Position numbers and translations under genes: made by a program. The notes beneath the pieces were generated by a model. It worked only from the letters and a program-made list of their open reading frames with translations, was not told the DNA's origin and searched no databases. From Chaetoceros tenuissimus (Eukaryota; Bacillariophyta; Thalassiosirophyceae; Chaetocerotales; Chaetocerotaceae), in the NCBI GenBank assembly GCA_021927905.1, contig BLLK01000047.1, positions 2,542,001 to 2,606,000 on the forward strand: DNA of 64,000 nt, given 5' to 3'. Shown piece after piece: positions 55,701-64,000 of the stretch. The stretch's first letter is position 1; each line of letters opens with the position of its first letter.

Positions 55701-57699
55701 ACATTTTCTAACTTCTTCATCGAAAAGTGAGGTACTCATATCCAATCTTAAAATTGAGAGGGACGGACAAACTGAATTTTCCAATGTCGAGTGCAATTTA
55801 TATGATTCTCATTCTGCCCCTGTCGAAGATTTTTCAATGAATAAATGTGTCTGCGATGACGGTTACATCTCTTCTAATGGCGGTAAAGTCATTGGGGGGC
55901 TTGATAAATGCGTCTCAAATATCCCAATTGGAAGCAATGGCCTCTATGATCAGAGTCCATGTAGTCATTTCAGAGAGTGTGCATCAGGCCATTGTAAGAA
56001 CGGGACATGTACTGAAGCGGGTGAACTCATTGTTCAATATAATGTCTTCAGACAAATGGGAGCAATACAAGCCAAAGCAGTGCCTGTGAAATCTCAAGGT
56101 GATAGCGGTCTGATATTAGGTCCCGACAACAAACTGAATCTTTTCGGTGATGTGCATAGTATCCATAGACTATCGCAGCCAATTATGGTGAACAAGTTCA
56201 CAGAATTGCGTATGGCTGTTGACAAAGGTGAAGATGTCATTTCAACCGAAATTTGTCTTTTACCAGATCAAGATATTGATATACTCAAATGTAAAATGCT
56301 TTGCACCGTTATCACTGTCGACAAAGGTTTATCAACGATCAATGTGGCAAAAATATTTGCTGATGCTATGATTGATGTAAAGTTCATTGTCCTCATGCAG
56401 AAAATTCGGTCTGGAAATGATAGTTCCTTTACTAGGACAGGAAAGTCAACAAAAATATCTGCTCTGCAGTTCGTAGATAGGAATATAGAAAACATTCTCA
56501 ATGACCGAGGGCAATGTAACGATCCAAATGCTCGACGTTTGCGAAATAAGAATAGGAATGGTGAAGACTTTTGTATGTGTTATGATGGATACATAACATC
56601 TCGAGGAAAGATGAGAGGCCCATATGATACTTGTAAGAAATGCTTAGATAGTAGTGGATCTAGCAATTGCTACTTCATAGAAAGTAGGGAGGCTTGTGCA
56701 GAGGTAATTTCATTCTTTTGGATTCTAGATATTTATTTTCTTTTACTCATATTTTGTTCGATTTTGTAAAAGAAACTTAGGCTAGGAATTCACACCGAGG
56801 AATCTGAACATTTGAGCGCAATTGAAGCGTCCCTTGTAGACACAAAAGAGGCTGTTATTGTTGGATCAAAAGGAGGAACAATAGTTGAAACCTCTATAAC
56901 ACTGGGAACTTCGAAAATAAGCCTTTACGGTAATACATGGCACACTTACAAGCTTTCCAAAACATACTATTTTGATCAATTCTCTAGGCTTCGTTTTACA
57001 ATGTCTAATTCTGATAATCTCCTTGGGGTCTGCTTCACCGAGACAGAAGATTTAGTTCATAAATCAAAAACAGATGGAGATATGCACTGCTTTAATTTTT
57101 CTACCCAGCGTACTACCTACAGATGGCCATCGCACTTTCCTCAGGCTTATAGATTCAATCTTGCATTGGGGAAGCCGACTTTTTCTTCCTCGTATACAAG
57201 AGGAGGAGATCCAAGGTATGCAGTTGATGACACAATATTTACAAGATTCCAATCAAAAGAAGAAAAAGACCCTTGGTTGCAGGTCAATCTTAAGGACACA
57301 TATCTAATTCATGATGTGGTTTTGTATAAAGACGCAAATGACATCACTTCTCTAAATAACTTCACAGTTTCAGTCTTGAATGATGACAATCAGGTGGTTT
57401 TTCACGATTTATACGAAAGCAGTTTTCAGACTGAAGTTGCTAGAGTTCAAATTCCATACGTTTGGGGCGCTTCTATTAGAGTTCAAGTTGTTGGACCACA
57501 CAGAATTCTTTCCCTTGCTCAAATTCAGGTTTATGACGGACGAACAGATCATTCTCCAACTTGGCGAGTAGAAGTTCCTGTCGCAACATTCTTTCAAGGC
57601 AGATCAATGAATTATCTTACATTTCTACAGATTGGTGACAGTGTTTCCGAACTATCTGACTTTGAATTACTTTTTGGCGTTGTTGGAAAGCCGAATTGA
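43798..57699 (+). CDS. Giant secreted modular repeat protein (~4,480 residues)
   Basis: Exons 43798-52063, 52156-53118, 53187-53891, 53970-54428, 54492-55187, 55270-56703 and 56773-57699; all six introns are phase 0. Signal peptide at 1-22, then a discoidin-like head (LFTDVACDE, AFNGDETTWVRA, AFWIGLKF). A long PS-rich stalk (44695-51960) contains 95-residue repeats and three 180-residue units, each with a Cys module ending EACCMCGGG. The C-terminal half has four-Cys knots (CRKDIECYQGSCIKNSC type) and five copies of an unrecognised beta-rich domain. Two of those copies contain an F5/8C domain (NIALGQATYQSS; NLALGKPTFSSS). A beta-propeller/FG-GAP-like stretch (exon 3) and EGF-like segments complete it. 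No membrane anchor was seen. Exon 1 loses one base near 50150 and another near 51410, so as given it stops at 50289. Exon 1 is exactly two bases short of whole codons, which favours assembly errors. An adhesive or wall-glycan-binding role is inferred. Confidence 0.8.
44806..46020 (+). repeat. First block of the 285-bp (95-residue) tandem repeat
   Basis: Five units, landmarked by ATGCTTCAGTCAGAGGAG at about 44836, 45121, 45406, 45691 and 45976, spaced exactly 285 bp. The fifth runs into the first 540-bp unit. Units differ by a few substitutions (SIPSD or SIPTD; SHQPS or SHHPS) and by no length change. Confidence 0.95.
46021..47640 (+). repeat. Three identical tandem 540-bp units
   Basis: Units 46021-46560, 46561-47100 and 47101-47640 are the same base for base on line-by-line reading. 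Each encodes 180 residues: a part of the 95-residue repeat, then a Cys module (CINEPNWLSDGGSSCSDLE ... CCMCGGG), then a different PS-rich stretch (SDQPSYTPSFQPSKEPSSDP). Confidence 0.95.
47641..50876 (+). repeat. Second block of the 285-bp tandem repeat
   Basis: Landmark ATGCTTCAG at 47881, 48166, 48451, 48736, 49021, 49306, 49591, 49876, 50160, 50445 and 50730, with a partial unit before the first. Spacing is 285 bp except one step of 284 (49876 to 50160), where TCATCAACC reads TCACAACC, the first frame loss. Variant bases recur in runs, suggesting duplication of several units at a time. Confidence 0.95.
51992..57699 (+). other. Repeated composite module: Cys knot + beta-rich domain (with or without nested F5/8C) + EGF-like segment
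   Basis: Within the giant gene, four-Cys knots lie at about 51992-52063, 54354-54428, 55116-55187 and 55945-56020. Beta-rich domain copies lie at about 52204-53118, 54585-54945, 55355-55770, 56095-56490 and 56875-57690. Shared features: GG-x-[IV] start, [LI]-[FY]-G, then [VI]-[NDK]-K-[FDE]-[TS]-[RS]-[ILR]-x-[FM], then C-[LIF]-[YLT]-[ED], a second half with [IV]-x-[FYL]-[LIV]-x-[FIL]-[VMQ]-Q, and a final SxIxNxxI-like strand. EGF-like segments (CxCxxGYxSSNGG) follow copies two to four, and a related one precedes copy two. F5/8C domains sit inside copies one (about 52540-52950) and five (about 57155-57540). Confidence 0.7.
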
Positions 57700-57772
57700 A
57701 AAATCATTTTGAAACAATCCATGCGTTTAAGCAAGGATCTCAGTCGGTTTATATAAAATATGCTACTTATTA

Positions 57773-59011
57773 TTAAGATGTACAGTTTCCCTCTAAATTT
57801 TCTTCAAAATCTCTTAGTTTTGTCAAAGTTAAAAGGAGAGGACGGTGAATGTTTGGTTCGTAAATGTTCTCCAACTGCACCACATACTTTTTGTGCATAT
57901 CATAAATCTTTTCGTGGAAGATATCATGTAAGTCTATTTTGAAGAGAGGCTCTGGACATGAGTTCTTTCCATAATTGATTGATTCCACAATCCTGATGAA
58001 TTTCATTAGCGATTTACCTCGATGAGGTTGAAGCATTATGCACTTCCCTTGTATACGCAATAGTCTACCAATTGTAGTTGCTAAATCTTTATGGAATTCA
58101 GTGAAGTGCGTACAATCACTGACAAGAATGAGATCAAATTTGCGGCCTTTGCTTTCTTCTGGTGTATCATAAATATCATCAACAGCTGTCAAGAGGCTTT
58201 CGCACTCCTTCAGCCCTTTGTCGTCTGATTTCCAAAGCAGTTTTTCGCAGCAAGCATGCCCCAAATTATGAGTCAACTTTGCACAAATTTCATTATTCTC
58301 AACGCAAAGCGGATGTCCGTCAGACAAACAAACTTCAATTTTGGGTATGTTTTCTAATTTTTCTTTGTATCGTAATGATTCTAATGATAGGAGAGAAAGT
58401 GCGGGCAGACCAGCCATCCCAGCACCCAGTTCCAAAACTCGTAGTTTCCCTTGTGGTTCGGCAATAGTTTTACACGAAGCCAAAGATAATATATCCTCTA
58501 ATCCTATGAAAGGCTCGTTATTTGAATAAAAGTCATCTTCATCATTATTTTTCTTCGCCATTTCTGTAGAATGGCGAACTAATTTCTTCTCACTCATTAT
58601 CAAGTATGCAAGCACATTGGAAGAATCCCAAACTCTTGTATTCCCTGTATTATCCACACCATAGACTTGATGACTAATTAATTCTTTTATATCAGGTTTG
58701 ACGATTTTTCGCTCTGTAGTTCGTACTTTCAAAATTGGTTCAAAATCTAAAATGTTGGACATGATTGGAAGTTTATACTCAGCAATGACATGCGTGGCAG
58801 GTATCACATCTACATTAGAACTTTCTGAAAGCAGCTTAGACTCTGCATCGCTGAGTTCATTTCTATGAAGCATTTGAAATCCTGCAAATTTATGAATGGA
58901 ATATGAACTTGGATGATCTCCTCCTCGTTTTTGGCTCATCAAGGCATTTCTCAGTATCGCCCATCTTCCCTTTGCTCTTTGCGAGGCATCTGAAGATGTG
59001 ACTGGCGTCAT
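57773..59011 (-). CDS. Calmodulin-lysine N-methyltransferase-like protein (METTL16-fold class)
   Basis: Single exon, 412 residues, ATG at 59011. The N-terminal ~150 residues match the CaM-KMT arrangement (KGRWAILRNALMSQK, FAGFQMLHR, a beta segment, then NTRVWDSSNVLAYLIM, equivalent to the family's W-x-S-x-x-LAY). The SAM-binding motif is VLELGAGMAGLPAL near residue 195. Acidic post-motif DGHPLCVENN and DLILVSDCTHF follow, as in Methyltransf_16 enzymes. The C-terminus has HRPLLLTL, matching the last strand. The family trimethylates Lys115 of calmodulin; related members methylate other proteins, so the substrate is inferred. The gene ends 74 bp from the giant gene in a convergent arrangement and has TACGTACGTA 171 bp upstream. 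Confidence 0.72.
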   Translation of the reverse strand: MTPVTSSDASQRAKGRWAILRNALMSQKRGGDHPSSYSIHKFAGFQMLHRNELSDAESKLLSESSNVDVIPATHVIAEYKLPIMSNILDFEPILKVRTTERKIVKPDIKELISHQVYGVDNTGNTRVWDSSNVLAYLIMSEKKLVRHSTEMAKKNNDEDDFYSNNEPFIGLEDILSLASCKTIAEPQGKLRVLELGAGMAGLPALSLLSLESLRYKEKLENIPKIEVCLSDGHPLCVENNEICAKLTHNLGHACCEKLLWKSDDKGLKECESLLTAVDDIYDTPEESKGRKFDLILVSDCTHFTEFHKDLATTIGRLLRIQGKCIMLQPHRGKSLMKFIRIVESINYGKNSCPEPLFKIDLHDIFHEKIYDMHKKYVVQLENIYEPNIHRPLLLTLTKLRDFEENLEGNCTS

Positions 59012-59454
59012 TACTACTTTTGATTCAAGGCACGTTAATAGAAATCGACCCTGGATGTTGTTGTGGAATGAAAAGTAATGTGGCGATCAATTCAAATGAC
59101 GAACACTAGCTAGAGGAAGAAACACAATCCTACGTATGTACGTATATCGATCGTATATTGAAATATTTTCATACGAGATAATACGTACGTACTACAGAAA
59201 TAATACGGTAACAGTTAGAAGAAAATAAACAATGACGTTTTCGTACAATCTTAAATCTATTAAGTTATTTTTATGGATTTTCCAATACAAGTTATTGAGA
59301 AGTATTACAACATTTTCCTCGCTAGCAAAGACATGAGAAAGTTAAATTCTTTCTTAGTCCATTCTATTCCTACATCTTCCTCCTTCATATTTTTTTACAT
59401 TGACATGAGTACCATATACCATATACAGCAAATGATTTCTCTTAAACAATTTCA
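59012..59454. other. Intergenic region with TACGTACGTA and related words
   Basis: Upstream of the methyltransferase gene and downstream of the Pumilio gene. It contains TACGTATGTACGTATA at about 59131-59146 and TACGTACGTA at 59182-59191. The rest is AT-rich and without a supported gene. Confidence 0.5.
59182..59191. promoter_or_regulatory. TACGTACGTA, candidate ACGT-core site
   Basis: 171 bp upstream of the methyltransferase start codon; a related TACGTATGTACGTA lies 40-50 bp further upstream on the plus coordinate side nearer the ATG. Confidence 0.4.
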
Positions 59455-62400
59455 CTACATGTGATCATAGCTTCGGTGATTGGCACCCATCATATAATAG
59501 TTCGGATCAATATGGTGAGAACCATGATCCTGTGGATATTCACGATATCTCGGTTGGTGGTATTGTGGTGGTGGCATTTCCTTTCCACCCATTTTCTTCG
59601 GGCCTCTACGAGGACCCCGGTGTTGCTGAGGCGCCATCATAGGATTGCTCATTTCATGTGGCATTCCACCTTTCCTATGAATAGCGCGTTCGATAGAACC
59701 TTCCTCATTTATATTAAAATGGGGAAATCTCCTTTCGATTTTTGCAAGAATTCGTCGACCACCAGCGGTGTTGCGGATTCCACCACCGGTAGAAGACATC
59801 AAATGTGGTCTCATTGCATCAACAAGTTTCAAAGCCTGAGTATGGGATGCCACAGCCAAGGCTCTTTGAATGACATAGTTACCAAATGGATCCATCATGA
59901 GTTCACGAATACGTTCTTGGTCACTTAGCTCTTCAAGGTAAGCCTCTCGTACTTTATCTGTGCACCTTTCTAAGCATTTCTCCATGACATTGGAGCTGAA
60001 TTTTTGGATGGCAAGGAGACTAACCTTTCCTGCAACGCTCTCGCAAACAGCATGGACATCATCATCGCTACAGACATCAAGAACATACTGAACAACGTAA
60101 TTTCCATATGCGTCTTGCATGAGTTCAAGAGATTTCTCAACAATCTTCGATACAAGATTGGAGCGTGCATTACTTGGTGGAGAATCCAAGCATCTCTGAA
60201 TGACACAGCAACCATGGCGATGACGAGCGACATCTCCAACACTGTTCGCAACCGCTTCGAAAACAAATTGAGAATATTTATAAGGCAACTTCAGTAAAAT
60301 CCTTTGAATCACATGATTCCCATGACTGTCGATACAAAGCCGTGCTGCAGCAGGAGTCAAAGCTTTTGTCAAGATCTCTGCTGCAGTCTCCTTCTTCTTA
60401 CTTTTGCCCTTCTTCGATTTCTTCGAATCGTTCTCCACTTCTTCAGGTTCTTCTTCTGAACTCTCATCTTCACTTTCATTGACTTCATCAATTGCACACA
60501 ACTCTACAACCTTTTGTACACTTCGAGTCCCATGAAGATTTAAACTTGCATTTACGAGCCTAGTGCTGACGGTCTTGATCAAGAGTACCCGCTCCTCAGG
60601 AGTAATCTTCTCCAGGATTTTCTGAAACAAATAGTTTCCAAAAGGATCTACCATTGCCTCTCCCCAGAATGTCAGCCCTTCCTTGAGGATCGCGGTAGCA
60701 GCTGTATCTCCTTCCTCATCAAGTGCCTGTTGAAGTAGACGACATCCAACTTGATCTCTGGATAAACGACGTACATGACCAAGGAGTTCGCGCAGAGGAG
60801 GTCTCTTAGGTGAAGCATATAAGTTTGCAACAATTTCGTTGTTTGTGAGCATATCTTTTCTAATAGGTTCACGGCTATCACCAAATTGGTTATCCCCACT
60901 GGTCTGTCCATAGGATTCTTCATACTGATAAGGGGACTGAGCTCCTCCATATCCTGTATCTCTACTAGAAGCACGTGAATTATTCTGCATGGGGTTGAAA
61001 CTTTTCATTCTTTGAGAACCTTGCATGCTACTATTACCTCCAGAGTAGAACTGCTGCTGGGATTGCTGCTTCACTGAGTGTTGATCATGAGTGTCGTAAC
61101 CACCTTGAGATGACATGTAGCTATTTTGAGGCACACCTCCCATACCCATCTGTTGGAATTGCATGGGTGCTGCTCCAGATGCAGAAGGCAAAACAAAAGC
61201 ATTAGGTTGACCAGGTAGCTGTACCATTTGGATCGGCTGGAGTACTTGTCCTTGTCCATCTTGAGTAGGAACTGCAACATAGAATACTTGACCCTGTTGA
61301 GGTTTGGCATCATTGAGCAAAGCACCTCCTTGTTGAGAAGCCATATTGTCACCACCTTGCACAATATATCCCTGATTCATCTGCTGTGGTACTTGATGCT
61401 GTTGATGTTGAAGCATCATAGAATTGTCTCTCTGTTGGCCATATGTCTCAAGAGGTTGGGCATAGTTTGAGGACTGCACAGGTAATCCTCCCGAAATGTT
61501 CGTAGAGTGGGCAGAAATCTGACCTCTGGACTGAAAACCCATGGAATCATGATAATCATTATTTGAGAGAGACTGCTGCTGGTTGTACGCAAGAATTGTC
61601 TGCCCTCCACTCCGTCTATCAGAATTCCAAGATGGAGATGCTGAACGACTTGAGGCACTAGTGCCAGTTACAGAAACAGGAGGGCTCATGTTACCCTGGA
61701 CACCACCACGCACATTCAAATTGTTATCACCAACGCTTCCTACACTGCCGCTAGCAATGGATTGATGGTGCATTTGCGTCTGTGCATGCATCGAGGAGTT
61801 ATTCCCATGTCCTTCAAGAGAAAGGGCAGGGATTGCATCCATGTTTTCCTCATTTCTAAACTTTAGAAACTCTGTCCCAAGGCTCTGAGATGGACTTCGA
61901 GACAAAAAAATATCTAAGCTTTCTCCTCTTTTCCTAGTCTCTACAATATTTCCTGTGCCATCTGGAACAAGGTTTGGGTAGTTATGCTGAGATTCTTGAG
62001 GAGCATGAGCACGTGGTTCATTCATTTGCCTAAAAATGAGAAAAAGGGCTATTAGCTCTAATCGAAAAGAAAATTGACTATCTATCACAATCATGACAGA
62101 AATAATGTATGAATCAAAACAAATTTGTTTTGTCGAAAAAATGGACAACGACAAAATCAAGAAAAACCACTTCAAAACATCAACGATGAAACTTACGAAG
62201 GATTGCCACCGACCCCATCCCAGTTCAAACCGATACTTTCGTTTAAGCCCGAAAGACTTCCTTGCTGGTTATGCTCTTCAATTCTAGTAGCACCGGAAGG
62301 TGCATAGTTCCCTACAGCTAGACCAGAAAAAGAATCTGAAAGGTTTCCAATTTGATGATTAACTGAAGCACCAGAATTGTTTGTATTGTAATGTGAATAA

Positions 62401-62468
62401 TTTTGACTATGATGATCGCTACTGCCCCTATGCCCTTTATCAGGAGAATTAGAATGCGATGGAGTCAT
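59455..62468 (-). CDS. PUM: Pumilio/PUF RNA-binding protein
   Basis: Exons 62468-62197 and 62029-59455 (167-base intron, phase 2), 948 residues. The N-terminal ~490 residues are Gln/Ser/Asn-rich and disordered, typical of PUF proteins. The PUF domain spans about 497-850 with eight repeats. Their base-contact residues read: R1 C-R-Q (VGCRLLQQ), R2 N-Y-Q (PFGNYLFQ), R3 T-R-Q (LHGTRSVQ), R4 N-H-Q (SHGNHVIQ), R5 C-C-Q (RHGCCVIQ), R6 N-Y-Q (AYGNYVVQ), R7 S-N-E (FSSNVMEK), R8 N-Y-Q (PFGNYVIQ). An acidic/Lys-rich insert sits between R3 and R4. The classical code predicts a UGUA-start target. PUF proteins repress or destabilise mRNAs from 3' UTRs in the cytoplasm. The C-terminus is Gly/Pro/Arg/Tyr-rich. 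Confidence 0.93.
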
Positions 62469-63214
62469 GTTCTTTTGTCAAAAAGGCAAAGGTAATATAA
62501 ATCTGATGTTTTCCCCACTACACTCTTATTTCTTCCTCATTTGGTGAATCGTACACTGATTTCTTTGCCGATTCTAACTTCTGATTTTCTGTCAAAGTGT
62601 ATGGAGGTGCTTGAAATAATCTTTAACTGCTCAGAGGTTCAACAGGTACAAGATTTATCTAGATTATATGCAAGCAAAACTTTTCTATTGAACTGAAGAT
62701 AACCTTTGGCGGTTTTCCAAGAGAAGGTGATGTGTTGGTGAGGAGTAGTAGTAGTACTACTAAGAATGTAGTTTGAAGGACATAGCCAGAGAGGGAGTGG
62801 TTCTAAGCCACACTGAATGATGCAATTGGCTTAGAACCACCAGTTTCGTGTTGTGATGACGGATGAAAACGAAGAAGAAGAGGAGAGTCAGAAAACGTCG
62901 ATTTTACCTTCCAAGTGGCTATTCTAATAGCCAGAAAATGAAGAAGGTCAAAGCAAGAGACAAAAGGCCTTGTATTGACATCGTACGTACGTATCTTTAG
63001 TTCTCTTCTAAATTCCGGAGAAAGTTTTTTTGTAGTTACCACCTCTTCCTATCACACATCAAGTTCAGGTGAGCAATACAATTATTAATAGCAACAACGC
63101 GACATACTACAACATCCATATGAGAAGGTCCCCTGCATTTTTAAGGACTGGGGCTTAGGGAAATTTCTCCGCTAGATATAGTATCGAAAATTAGGTAGAC
63201 ACAGTTATAGTAAA
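62469..63214. other. Divergent promoter region with TACGTACGTA
   Basis: This lies between the 5' ends of the Pumilio gene (minus) and the PAS gene (plus). It contains TACGTACGTA at 62984-62993 (222 bp before the PAS ATG), a short TAGTAGTAGTAC run near 62747-62759, and an imperfect inverted repeat around GGTTCTAAGCCA/TTGGCTTAGAACC (62799-62839). No gene was seen. Confidence 0.5.
62984..62993. promoter_or_regulatory. TACGTACGTA, candidate ACGT-core site
   Basis: 222 bp upstream of the PAS-gene start codon and 516 bp upstream of the Pumilio start; the fifth such site in the window. Confidence 0.4.
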
Positions 63215-64000
63215 ATGAACAGTTCCAATGGCGGTTATGGCATATCGCAGGCTACTAGTGATAATGTGATACATCAACACCGACAGAGTCATAATCGATA
63301 TTCTAATGATCCCAATATTCAAGAACGCAACCTCGCTCAAGAGTGGAGAAATCAAAGTCATCAGGCAAACACTTCTCAAGCGCAACCGTCGAGTACACAA
63401 GGATCTTCCCCGCACATAAGTACTTTTAACAAAGATGAAGAAGCAATGAGACTTTTACAACAGTTGGCATCTGAACAGAGTGAGCTCTTAGAACGATTAC
63501 ATGTGGTCAACACTTCCATGAGGCCCACTGAACAATTTCTCACAATTGCATTAAATGGTAAGTAAGAAATAAAGGTCCGAACCATAGGACATAGGATAGC
63601 GTAAAAATATCTCAGCTATTCCGAATTTATGATTCCTTCTTCTCTGACGAAATTTTTTTCACTTTGATTAAAGGAACAATATTAGAGGCTACTGAAACAA
63701 TAACGGGTATAACACCAACATCTCTGCTCATGACATCAATGTAAGTTTTTTTTCCCTCGGAAATAGTGCTTTCTTTTCTTTTTTCTCACATCACCATCTT
63801 TTTTCTTTAGATTTGACGGGATACACAAAGAAGATCTAATGGGTCTCAAAGCTATTAAAAAGAGATATTGGGACTCAGGAAATCTTCAAACAGAGGCTTA
63901 TTATCGGCGAAAAAATATAGATGACGAGTGGATATGGGTTGCTGGTAAGGTTTCCAACGTCATGGAAACTCCTCTTTCTGGTCTCATAATTCAAGAAAGA
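63215..64000 (+). CDS. PAS-domain protein, 5' part (runs off the window)
   Basis: Exons 63215-63557, 63674-63740 and 63811 to the window end; introns of 116 and 70 bases, phases 1 and 2. The N-terminal ~115 residues are Gln/Ser/Asn-rich, then a short helix (EEAMRLLQQLASEQSELLER). A PAS-type fold begins at the first splice: GTILEATETITGITPTSLL, FDGIHKEDLMGLKAIKKRYW, AYYRRKNIDDEWIWVAGKV. The FDGIHKEDL and WIWVAG pieces correspond to the PAS core and the last strands of the sheet. In diatoms similar PAS modules occur in transcription factors and signalling proteins; no DNA-binding region is visible in the part present. It is divergent from the Pumilio gene. Confidence 0.7.

Noticed and set aside
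1-64000. Transposons, LTR elements, virus-like elements, tRNA and rRNA genes
   Set aside because: No transposase, reverse transcriptase, integrase or capsid motifs, no long terminal repeats and no tRNA cloverleaf or rRNA segments were recognised by reading; a computed search could still find diverged ones.

Overview
This is a eukaryotic nuclear window. It is AT-rich by eye, and most genes carry short GT-AG introns of about 55-95 bases. The gene set points to a diatom or a close photosynthetic stramenopile: secreted and membrane proteins with long PS/PT-rich repeats, four-cysteine ShK-like modules, a BspA-type leucine-rich repeat protein, a type III glutamine synthetase, and two N-termini that look like the stramenopile signal-peptide/transit-peptide plastid address with Phe at the cleavage site. 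No rRNA, tRNA, CRISPR array, transposase or reverse transcriptase was recognised.

Layout. 1-1232: 3' part of a secreted Cys-rich/PT-rich gene (+), followed by two tandem hairpins. 1697-8585: an ASPM/Asp spindle protein in six exons (+). 8792-9970: a second secreted Cys-rich/PS-rich gene (-). 10681-12917: a coiled-coil plus EF-hand gene whose middle is out of frame (+). 12944-14200: an unidentified decayed coding stretch (-). 14913-18089: a PS-rich single-pass membrane protein (-). 18918-21267: glutamine synthetase III (-). 21739-22886: a broken membrane-protein gene (+). 23119-25122: a leucine-rich repeat membrane protein (-). 26179-27610: a serine-beta-lactamase-like hydrolase (-). 28178-30362: a PPWD1 cyclophilin/WD40 protein (-). 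30766-31590: an unknown anchored protein (-). 32022-33173: an AIM24-like protein (+). 33269-33982: a BspA-type LRR protein (-). 34348-35931: a CLC chloride channel, probably plastidial (+), followed by a 149-bp tandem repeat copied from its own 3' end. 36671-39351: a protein with eight 54-residue helical repeats (-). 39887-41805: Enhancer of polycomb (+). 42171-43203: an NAD-binding epimerase-like protein (+). 43798-57699: a giant secreted repeat protein (+). 57773-59011: a calmodulin-lysine methyltransferase-like protein (-). 59455-62468: a Pumilio protein (-). 63215-64000: start of a PAS-domain gene (+, runs off the window).

The most unusual locus is 43798-57699, which encodes about 4,480 residues. 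It has a signal peptide and a discoidin-like head. A stalk follows, built from about 17 copies of a 285-bp repeat interrupted by three copies of a 540-bp unit that are identical base for base as read here. The C-terminal half repeats a composite module: a four-cysteine knot, an apparently undescribed beta-rich domain, then an EGF-like segment. The beta-rich domain occurs five times, and in the first and last copies an F5/8C (discoidin) domain is nested inside it. All six introns are phase 0 and most lie at module edges. The stalk exon carries two single-base frame losses that need checking against reads.

A second pattern spans the window. The palindrome TACGTACGTA occurs five times, always intergenic and 160-275 bp upstream of a start codon. 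It may be a shared ACGT-core (bZIP-type) regulatory site. Most other genes are single-copy housekeeping genes (spindle, nitrogen assimilation, splicing-associated cyclophilin, chromatin acetylation, mRNA control) with no operon-like linkage. The four PS/PT-rich surface-protein genes are the accessory theme of the region.
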